Assembly: GCF_024305035.1 (NCBI RefSeq)
Contig: NZ_JAMWZB010000021.1
Span: 1-64,000 of the forward strand
Direction of reading: 5' to 3'
Source: Algoriphagus sp.
GTDB lineage: Bacteria; Bacteroidota; Bacteroidia; Cytophagales; Cyclobacteriaceae
DNA: 64,000 bases
This document shows, in pieces, positions 9,714 to 16,168 of the stretch; within the stretch, counting starts at the first letter, position 1; each line of letters begins with the position of its first letter. Position numbers and translations under genes: made by a program. The notes under the pieces are model-generated. The model saw nothing but the letters and a program-made list of their open reading frames with translations. It was not told the DNA's origin and did not search any database.

Positions 9714-9907
9714 GCTCAGGCTTGATTATAGCTATGAATTCGAGCAAAACTAAAAACATCACACATGGGCTTGGTAAAATTGCTTCGAGGCAATAGCAAG
9801 ATAATTACCTGAGAAACAAAAGAAAAAATTTTAGATTTTTACAAACTGGATCTTTTTATTTCCGTAATAATCAAATATTAGTTTAATTAATTTTTGATTC
9901 TATTTCC

Positions 9908-11104
9908 ATGAAATACCATGGTTTTCATTACTTTAAAAGCCTAACACTTTTCAAGCAGTTTCCCATCTGGGCATTTATTTCCACATTTTTCTTTTCCTGT
10001 ACTTCCGCCGAAAAAGTGAAGTTTGACCGAGAAGAGATCGATTATCATCGAGGAGCTGATATCAGCAATATTTCCCTTGATATTGATTCTCTTGAGAACA
10101 AAGAGGTCATTTTTTCTGGAAGTGGAACTTGGAAGATTTTTAATGATCAAATTATTCTCGCAGATCAAAGAACCGGAATAATTTATGTTTTTAATGATGA
10201 TCTAAGCTTAAAAGAAACGCAATTAGGAATCGGTCAGGGCCCAAACCAATTGAATGGGGGGCTTGTCGCTATGGCTTCCGGAGATCAGGGGCTATTTCTT
10301 TTGGGTGGGAGTTATGACTATTATGTCGTTGATAAGAATTGGACTATTTCCCAAACAGGCACTTTGGACTTTTACCATGAAAATACGACCCATGATGAAC
10401 TATTGAAGAATCCAAAGCCGGAATACGCGGGCATTTACGAACTCCATTATGAATTTCAGAAACCGACCTGGTTTGGAGAAGGGAAAGTGATGATTCAGCT
10501 ATCCTCGACTCATCCCGAGTTTAATTACATCTTGAATAAAAATTACTTTGAGGAAGCCAAAAACCTGGGGATACTAGATCTGAGCAATGGTAAAATACAA
10601 ATTTCTGGAGGATACCCTCCAATATATTCAGGCCATAGTTTTATCCCCTACGTAATGGGTACAGCAATCACTCCAGTTAAAAACAATTTTTACGTTCAAG
10701 GTTTTGAGGCAGACAGTCTACTGTACAAGTTTTCTGCTGAAGGCCTGATTCAGCATGCATTTGGACATGCTGGCAAAGACATGATGACCGAGTACCCTGA
10801 TCTGAGCGCTTTGGATGTGAGTGAGTTTGATCAAGGCCGAGAAGACCTTCGCCCAAAAGTCAACTTTTATACAACTTTAGATTTTATGGAGAAGCAAAAC
10901 CTTCTGGTACGTGGTTATACTAAAAACAGTCCACTGGCAGATGGAATTCAGCTTTATAGAAATGACACCTTGCTGCTTGATCAAGCTGTACCCAAAGGGT
11001 TTAACTATTTTGGATACAAGGAACCCTACCTCTACGGATCCTACAACAGACAGGTTGAACGGGAAGAAAAAATTGTCGTTTATCGATTAAAGTTATTAGA
11101 ATGA
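9908..11104 (+). CDS. beta-propeller-like lipoprotein (DUF4221 type)
   Basis: 398 residues. A hydrophobic N-terminal segment ends in FFFSC (about residue 31), consistent with a lipoprotein. The remainder is a string of beta-repeat elements typical of six-bladed propeller lipoproteins in Cytophagales: WKIFNDQIILADQRTG and YVFNDDLSLKETQLGIGQGP early, FYVQGFEADSLLYKFSAEG later. Related genes occur elsewhere in this window. No catalytic residues are recognisable. Its stop overlaps the start of the next gene by 4 bases, so the two are co-translated. Confidence 0.55.
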   Translation: MKYHGFHYFKSLTLFKQFPIWAFISTFFFSCTSAEKVKFDREEIDYHRGADISNISLDIDSLENKEVIFSGSGTWKIFNDQIILADQRTGIIYVFNDDLSLKETQLGIGQGPNQLNGGLVAMASGDQGLFLLGGSYDYYVVDKNWTISQTGTLDFYHENTTHDELLKNPKPEYAGIYELHYEFQKPTWFGEGKVMIQLSSTHPEFNYILNKNYFEEAKNLGILDLSNGKIQISGGYPPIYSGHSFIPYVMGTAITPVKNNFYVQGFEADSLLYKFSAEGLIQHAFGHAGKDMMTEYPDLSALDVSEFDQGREDLRPKVNFYTTLDFMEKQNLLVRGYTKNSPLADGIQLYRNDTLLLDQAVPKGFNYFGYKEPYLYGSYNRQVEREEKIVVYRLKLLE

Positions 11105-12546
11105 GAAAGGCAATCCTACTTATGTCAGCTTATGCAACTTTTGCAGCTTTATTTTTTGGTCCAAAATCGTTGCACGGTCAAGAAGCTGAACAAAAGAAGC
11201 ATCAGTATTCCATACTAGAAAAGAATGAAACAAGAAGCCCCATTCCGTTTTTACCAATATTTTCTGAGGATGGGACCGTTTATGGAATCACCGATAGCAT
11301 TGGAAATATCATCTTGGAGGAAGGGATTACATTTTTTATCCGAAGTTACTTTTACCAAAACAAGGAATTCAACGTCGAGCCAAATTCAAAAAAAGTAATT
11401 TTACTGGAAAAGGCCGAAATCGCACTGGAAGGAATCGAAATCCGATCCTTTCAAAACCCTATCGATCAGCTAATGCACCTCAGCAAAAGCTTTGAGCCTG
11501 CTTTTGACAAGGACGCATTCCTATCTAATTTCAGGGGGTATTATGCCGTCCAACAGCAGGAAAAGTATGTGGATTTTTTCGAAGCAAGTGGTATTTCTCT
11601 CCATTCCAAGAGTCAAAAATGGAAGCCCTATGAATTTGTCCAAGCAGGATGGGCAGGTGGCAGTGCTTACCAATTTCTAGTGCCCCTGGAACTGAGGAGA
11701 AGCCATCATTGGGACTGGACGAATGGAGACACGATTCCTGCAAGGAATACCTCACCCAGCACTGAACGAGCGGATCAGTATTTTATCAAACCGTTTTATG
11801 CAAGTGAAATACTACACGCTTTTGAATATTCTTGGCCTTTATCTTCTTCAAATCTTAAGTTCTACGATTTCCAGTACGACTTAGAAAATGGAAAGGAAAT
11901 CATCCTATTTAAATCAAAAGATGAGGAGCGCATCAAAGCAAATTCTGACCTGTTTCTCCTTGGAGAGGGAAAAATCGTTTTGGGTGAGTCAGCAGAAAGC
12001 ATCGAGCGTATTATCCTCAATTTCTCCAAGTACAATTACATTGCCTTTCCGAAAAACCGAAATGGGCGAGAACGGCAAATGGGCGGAAGTCTTTCCGTCA
12101 TTTTTAAAAATTCGAATAACAAAGTCTTTGTAAGCGAGGTAGAATTAACAGCTAAACTCTTCGGCCCCATCAATATCGGAAATCCAAGACCTTATCGAAA
12201 AGGAAGTGAAGCCACGATCGTGGAGAAAATTCTTTTCGAAGATTTTCACTTTGTCCAGTCCAAACAAGATTTAGAATCACTGGAAAAAGGATTCGGTTTT
12301 GTGGGATTAGAAACCATGGTTGCTTTTGATCCAGCCTATTGGAGCTCCCATGCTTTAGTGAGTCCTGATTTATTCAATCGAATTAAAAGGGACCTAGGAT
12401 CAAAAACCAGTCTTAACGATCAATTTAAAGCAAATTCTGAAAAACGATTGATTCCCGAAGAGAAAGATTTGGCTTTCTTCAAAGATTATCTTTCGAAGCT
12501 TATTCCTCAATTAAAATCGATAGCAAAAGAAATATCAAAAAACTAA
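11101..12546 (+). CDS. secreted protein of unknown function, co-translated with the upstream propeller lipoprotein
   Basis: 481 residues with a signal peptide (about 1-25, ...LHGQ). Residues about 35-100 resemble a degenerate carboxypeptidase-regulatory beta-sandwich: a variable TVYGITDSIGNIILEEG turn, then ALEGIEIRS. The region from about 120 on follows the pattern of Bacteroidota proteins that have such a domain followed by a large beta-rich part of unknown role (YYAVQQQEKYVDFFEASG). No membrane barrel or enzyme motif is recognised. The ATGA overlap with the upstream lipoprotein suggests they form one envelope unit. Confidence 0.55.
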   Translation: MRKAILLMSAYATFAALFFGPKSLHGQEAEQKKHQYSILEKNETRSPIPFLPIFSEDGTVYGITDSIGNIILEEGITFFIRSYFYQNKEFNVEPNSKKVILLEKAEIALEGIEIRSFQNPIDQLMHLSKSFEPAFDKDAFLSNFRGYYAVQQQEKYVDFFEASGISLHSKSQKWKPYEFVQAGWAGGSAYQFLVPLELRRSHHWDWTNGDTIPARNTSPSTERADQYFIKPFYASEILHAFEYSWPLSSSNLKFYDFQYDLENGKEIILFKSKDEERIKANSDLFLLGEGKIVLGESAESIERIILNFSKYNYIAFPKNRNGRERQMGGSLSVIFKNSNNKVFVSEVELTAKLFGPINIGNPRPYRKGSEATIVEKILFEDFHFVQSKQDLESLEKGFGFVGLETMVAFDPAYWSSHALVSPDLFNRIKRDLGSKTSLNDQFKANSEKRLIPEEKDLAFFKDYLSKLIPQLKSIAKEISKN

Positions 12547-12704
12547 AAAACTCCTTCAACCTTGAAGATTCACCACCTAGTTCAAATGGTCAAAAAAGGA
12601 AAAACAGAATTAAGGCTGTATTTTGTGAATAGAAATTCAGGGATTGAAGCATGAAAAATGAAGATGTTCGTTGAAAACAACGCTTTTCAAACTTTAGCAA
12701 AGTA

Positions 12705-13061
12705 ATGGGGCATTTAGAAAACGCCCTTCAAATTCCAGAGCCAGATAGGGTTCAGAAAGCTGGAATCAACCATTTTTTTGAAATGAGTTTTGAATTGGCA
12801 TGGAACCGGGTCAAAGATTACCTAGAAGTGCAAGGCTTTGTGGATATTCGATCACCAAGAGCAGCTCTAAAAAAGGCTTTTGAAATCAATCTTTTGGAAA
12901 ATGGCCATGATTGGATGGATTTGCTACAAGATAGAAACCTCACAGCTCATATCGATGATGAGCAAAAGGCTACAGAAATGGAAAAACATCTACAAGAAAA
13001 ATATTTCCCTTTAGTAAACGCACTGCGCCTTACCTTCCAAAGAAAAGGACATGAAGAATAA
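12705..13061 (+). CDS. HI0074-family HEPN protein (nucleotidyltransferase substrate-binding), 5' end interrupted
   Basis: 118 residues as drawn. This is the HEPN partner of MNT/HEPN toxin-antitoxin pairs (HI0074 family): PDRVQKAGINHFFEMSFELAWN helix and the Rx4H catalytic motif in DRNLTAH (about residues 85-91). The same frame continues upstream: from an ATG at 12651 it reads MKNEDVR, then TGA at 12672-12674, then KQRFSNFSKVMGHLENAL. Family members have Trp at the TGA position, so a TGG-to-TGA change has cut off the first 7 codons. Translation could restart at 12705, losing the start of helix 1. The MNT gene overlaps its end by 11 bases and is also broken. Confidence 0.75.
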   Translation: MGHLENALQIPEPDRVQKAGINHFFEMSFELAWNRVKDYLEVQGFVDIRSPRAALKKAFEINLLENGHDWMDLLQDRNLTAHIDDEQKATEMEKHLQEKYFPLVNALRLTFQRKGHEE

Positions 13062-13389
13062 ATTTGGACTTTTGGAATCGGATATGGCTTCCCTATTAGA
13101 AATCATCGAAAATCAAGACCTAGTTGAAGAGGTCATTCTATTTGGAAGCAGAGCTAAGGGAAATTTCCGTACTGGAAGTGATGTGGATTAGGCCTTGAAT
13201 GGAGAAAGTCTAATCTTTGAAAAAGTCAGTCACAAAAGTTATTTCCTTAATGAAGAGACCAACATGCCTCATCCTTTTGACCTAGTCAATTATCATCAGA
13301 TTCAAGAGCCAGAATTGACCAAGCCTATGGACCGGGTAGGCATATCCTTTTTCCATAGAAAAAAGGAAATGGAACTCAATAATGCTTAA
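13051..13389 (+). pseudogene. MNT nucleotidyltransferase, interrupted by an in-frame TAG
   Basis: From the ATG at 13051 the frame reads MKNKFGLLES...VILFGSRAKG and the nucleotidyltransferase signature GS-x10-D-V-D, then TAG at 13189-13191, then ALNGESL and 65 more sense codons. Family members have a hydrophobic residue, usually Leu, at the TAG position (DLAL), so a single base change (TTG to TAG) explains it. Without the stop the product would be 112 residues, normal for the MNT antitoxin that modifies its HEPN partner. As it stands only 46 residues can be made, ending right after the metal-binding DxD. Confidence 0.75.
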
Positions 13390-13423
13390 ACCAAAAAAAT
13401 ATGGTCAGAATGATTATCTACTA

Positions 13424-13454
13424 TTGTGAAGCCTAAATCGGATGACTATCTTCG
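13424..13454 (+). promoter_or_regulatory. candidate promoter for tRNA-Val
   Basis: TTG at 13424-13426, a 20-base spacer, then TATCTTCG at 13447-13454, one mismatch from TAnnTTTG. It ends 60 bases before the tRNA. Confidence 0.35.
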
Positions 13455-13514
13455 CAACCATCAATGGGATTTTAGCTCATCCGAGACAGTGATGGGAGTG
13501 AGCACAAGTTATTT

Positions 13515-13589
13515 GGGATCTTAGCTCAGTTGGTTTAGAGCGCTGCTTTGACAGAGCAGAGGTCATGGGTTCGAATCCCTTAGATCCCA
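13515..13589 (+). tRNA. tRNA-Val (GAC)
   Basis: A full cloverleaf is visible over 75 bases: acceptor stem GGGATCT/AGATCCC, D-arm TAGCTCAGTTGG, anticodon stem CTGCT/AGCAG enclosing loop TTGACAG (anticodon GAC), and the T-arm with GGTTCGAATCC. The discriminator base is A and CCA is not encoded. It reads valine codon GTC (and GTT by wobble). Confidence 0.95.
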
Positions 13590-13598
13590 CACCCTTAG

Positions 13599-13630
13599 GC
13601 ACAAAGTCGAAAAGATTTTGTGCTTTTTTT
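13599..13630 (+). terminator. terminator after tRNA-Val
   Basis: Stem GCACAAA/TTTGTGC with an 11-base loop, followed by seven Ts, starting 10 bases after the tRNA. Confidence 0.75.
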
Positions 13631-13797
13631 ATCCTTAGATCAATTAGATTAGAGAAACAGCTTCCCAAACTGAAGGATGTGAGTTCTAAACTCATTACCC
13701 GCTCTGAACGCAGTAAAGAGACAAATTTTCAGAAGATTCTGTATATTTAAAGAAATCAAAGTCATTATTCAAAGTTTTTTGAAATAGAAAAAACCAA

Positions 13798-14577
13798 GTG
13801 GAAGATATTCTAAGTCTATCGATAACCAATAAAAACCTTTCAAATGCAACTTCTGAAATAATTAAAATAGAAGAGGATCTAGTTGGAAATTCTGTCGATT
13901 TAATTTCTTCTGTAATTTTTCAAATACCTATTTATTCCTTAATTCTAAAACCTATTAAACATTCTTTTTTGAGCTTTAAAGAATACAGAGAACTCAAAAT
14001 GCTAGCCCGCTTTTTTAATAAATTTGAAAATCTAAAGGAGCATGAGCGAGTAGAATTTTCTTACATGTTAAGCTCAGAAAATGGACCAAATTTATCTGAA
14101 AAGCTGATCTACTTAATTTCACAAATGAATGATGAATATAAATGCAACATTTTATCGAATCTATCAATAGCTTTTGCTCGAAAAAAAATTGATAAAAAAA
14201 CCTACCTCTTATTGATTGACATTTCAAATTCGTTGTTCTCGTCTGATTTAAAAATATTCAATGAAGAAATTACCAAAATATTTAAAAAGGGTGACCTGAA
14301 ACTTGATGATTCAGAAAAAATAGAAGAGAGATTTACTGAGTTTGTTTTATATGACTACTTTAAAGAACAAGTAGAATTTCGTTTAATTTATTCATTTAAA
14401 AATTATGGACTAATTGTTGAAAACTTTAGGAAAAATAAAATCCCTGCTCCGATTGGTAATTATAAGGAAAATAAGGAAGTCTCAAATCTTCGAGAAAGAT
14501 TAGGAGATGTGTATATTGAAGAGTATTTCTCACACTACGCATTCCTCCTCTTCTATTATGGATTCCACTATAAATAA
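13798..14577 (+). CDS. AT-rich orphan gene downstream of tRNA-Val, unknown function
   Basis: 259 residues from a GTG at 13798. I do not recognise a named family. Residues about 35-65 are hydrophobic (SVIFQIPIYSLIL), possibly a membrane-associated helix; after it comes a long helical region rich in Lys, Glu, Asn and Phe (EYRELKMLARFFNKFENL, LSNLSIAFARKKIDKKTYLLLIDIS). Its base composition is much richer in A and T than its neighbours, and it lies directly downstream of a tRNA and a dead HEPN/MNT pair. Both point to acquisition by transfer. A defence or phage-related role is possible but unproven. No upstream ATG in frame gives a better start. Confidence 0.6.
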   Translation: MEDILSLSITNKNLSNATSEIIKIEEDLVGNSVDLISSVIFQIPIYSLILKPIKHSFLSFKEYRELKMLARFFNKFENLKEHERVEFSYMLSSENGPNLSEKLIYLISQMNDEYKCNILSNLSIAFARKKIDKKTYLLLIDISNSLFSSDLKIFNEEITKIFKKGDLKLDDSEKIEERFTEFVLYDYFKEQVEFRLIYSFKNYGLIVENFRKNKIPAPIGNYKENKEVSNLRERLGDVYIEEYFSHYAFLLFYYGFHYK

Positions 14578-14655
14578 AGTCTACTTAGGTTTTTATCATA
14601 TCAATTTAAAGACAGGGGTTTAAAATTTTTCTCTAAGACTTAAACTGTTTTTGAA

Positions 14656-15798
14656 TTAAACCTTCAAAAACTCCCTCAACCCCATCGCCATCACTTTTTC
14701 AGAAAGAGGAAAGCTATCCGAAATCCGACAAATAATTACACCGCTTTCAGCACCTGTGTCCTCCATGCTGATCTGCATGCCTTTGCTGAGCTTGGGCGAA
14801 AGGGTATTCTTGATTTCGATAGCCATTTTGACCACCCCATTTTTCACCAAAAGCAGGTCACATTCTGCCCCCTGATGGGTTCGGTAGAAGTAGTACTCAT
14901 ATTCTTCCTTCAGCGTGGAGATGAGCTGCTCAATCACAAATCCCTCCCAACTCGGCCCAACCAACAGTTGATTGATCAGGGAATCCATACTATCCACTCC
15001 CGTCAGGGAATGTAACAAGCCCGTATCGCGAATGAAAACCTTTGGCGATTTGACCAGACGCTTTTTGATATTGTGATGAAAAGGCGCCAAGACCCGCACC
15101 ATAAAGGAACCTTCGAGAAACTCCAGGTATCGGTTGACTGTCGGGCGGGTGATGCCAAGTGCTTTGGCAAAACCCTCTGCATTCCAAATGCCTCCCTGTG
15201 CATTAGCCAGCATCATCCAAAAGCGCTCCACCAATCGGGGATCGGTGCTTAACCCGATTTGTGCCAAGTCCCGCTCGAGATAGGTCTTAATGAAGTTTTG
15301 CCTCCAAAGCTGAGACTCTCGTTCGCTTTTGGCTAAAAACGACAAAGGAAATCCGCCCCGAATCCAGAGCTTTTCAAATTCGTCATTTCCAATCTCTCCA
15401 AGGTAAAATGGTGTCAGTTCTAGGTACCCAATTCGACCGGCCAAGGAATCCGCGCTTTCTCGGATCAAGTCCGGCGAGGCCGAACCCAACAAGATAAATC
15501 GTCCCGGCTCCCGCTGCTCATCAATCAAACTTCGAAGCTCTGCAAAAAGCTTAGGCATCAATTGGATCTCATCGAGAATGACGGTTTTGTCGGCATGTGC
15601 TTTCAAGAAAAGCTCGGGATCGACCAATTTGGCGCGATCAGAGGCTTTTTCTAAGTCTAGGTAAAGGCTTTCCCTTTCGAGTTTTAGGTTTTTGACCAAG
15701 GTCGTCTTTCCCACCTGTCGTGGACCCAATATGCCTACAGCAGGAAATATCGAAAGATATTCCTCCAAAAGGGGGGTAATATGACGGTCTTTTACCAT
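14656..15798 (-). CDS. AAA-family ATPase with DUF4143 domain
   Basis: 380 residues. N-terminal P-loop GPRQVGKTT (about residues 26-34), Walker B region VILDEIQLMP (about 73-82), sensor-like ILLGSASP, then a winged-helix-like middle (AEGFAKALGITRPTVNRYLEFLE) and the C-terminal DUF4143 nuclease-like part (HQGAECDLLLVKNG ... AIEIKNT, the D-x-E-x-K pattern). These proteins are widespread accessory ATPases of unsettled function. The ATG at 15798 lies inside the left arm of a 47-bp palindromic element that occurs twice. A TTG three codons upstream is less likely. Confidence 0.85.
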   Translation of the reverse strand: MVKDRHITPLLEEYLSIFPAVGILGPRQVGKTTLVKNLKLERESLYLDLEKASDRAKLVDPELFLKAHADKTVILDEIQLMPKLFAELRSLIDEQREPGRFILLGSASPDLIRESADSLAGRIGYLELTPFYLGEIGNDEFEKLWIRGGFPLSFLAKSERESQLWRQNFIKTYLERDLAQIGLSTDPRLVERFWMMLANAQGGIWNAEGFAKALGITRPTVNRYLEFLEGSFMVRVLAPFHHNIKKRLVKSPKVFIRDTGLLHSLTGVDSMDSLINQLLVGPSWEGFVIEQLISTLKEEYEYYFYRTHQGAECDLLLVKNGVVKMAIEIKNTLSPKLSKGMQISMEDTGAESGVIICRISDSFPLSEKVMAMGLREFLKV

Positions 15799-15836
15799 GA
15801 AAATCAAATATATAATTTACGTATTTCATGGTAAAA
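15790..15836. repeat. palindromic element, copy 1 (contains the ATPase start codon)
   Basis: Starts TTTTACCATGAAAATC and ends TTTCATGGTAAAA, giving terminal inverted repeats of at least 12 bp around a centre containing TATAATTTACGT. On the minus strand it holds TATATTTG (a good TAnnTTTG promoter box) followed 6 bases later by the ATG of the DUF4143 ATPase. It could serve as promoter and operator together. Confidence 0.75.
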
Positions 15837-15865
15837 GTAGAAATATTTAATCAAGAATACTACAA

Positions 15866-15911
15866 TTTTACCATGAAAATCGAAAGTATAATTTACGTTT
15901 TTCATGGTAAA
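15866..15911. repeat. palindromic element, copy 2
   Basis: Nearly identical to copy 1 and 76 bp away, start to start: the same TTTTACCATGAAAATC left arm, a centre with TATAATTTACGT and the same CATGGTAAA right arm. The promoter-like box is here TACTTTCG (one mismatch from TAnnTTTG). The minus strand again has ATG GTA AAA, now followed by TTG TAG, a four-codon mini-frame. Confidence 0.75.
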
Positions 15912-16168
15912 TAGATTTTCATAGGATCCTATTTTGCCGCTGTTGGTGTCATCGCCCTCAGCATTTCTCCTACAAGAAAACCCAATCATGTATACTGCCA
16001 GAGAAAATAAACTCAAATCGATAGGTTTAGTACTAAGGGAATCCCACTTTCTTTATTTTTAGTCTTTTCCATCAGCGATTTCCTCAACACGTCTTTTCCC
16101 CTTAAATTCGGCTTCGAAGGAAATCATCGACTTCGAAATCGACCCGCATAAAAAGAACTGATAAACGC

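Noticed and set aside
14656-15798. DUF4143 ATPase as part of a restriction or defence operon
   Set aside because: No nuclease, methylase or other defence gene is adjacent on the same strand; the neighbouring orphan gene is convergent.
15804-15905. 33-codon minus-strand frame (MKNVNYTFDFHGKI...) spanning the palindromic elements
   Set aside because: It is created by the symmetry of the repeats and ends within copy 1; composition is low-complexity and no family is recognised. Kept only as part of the repeat description.
13589-16168. Integrative element bounded by repeats of the tRNA-Val 3' end
   Set aside because: I looked for a second copy of the tRNA end downstream (to 16.2 kb) and for an integrase gene and found neither.
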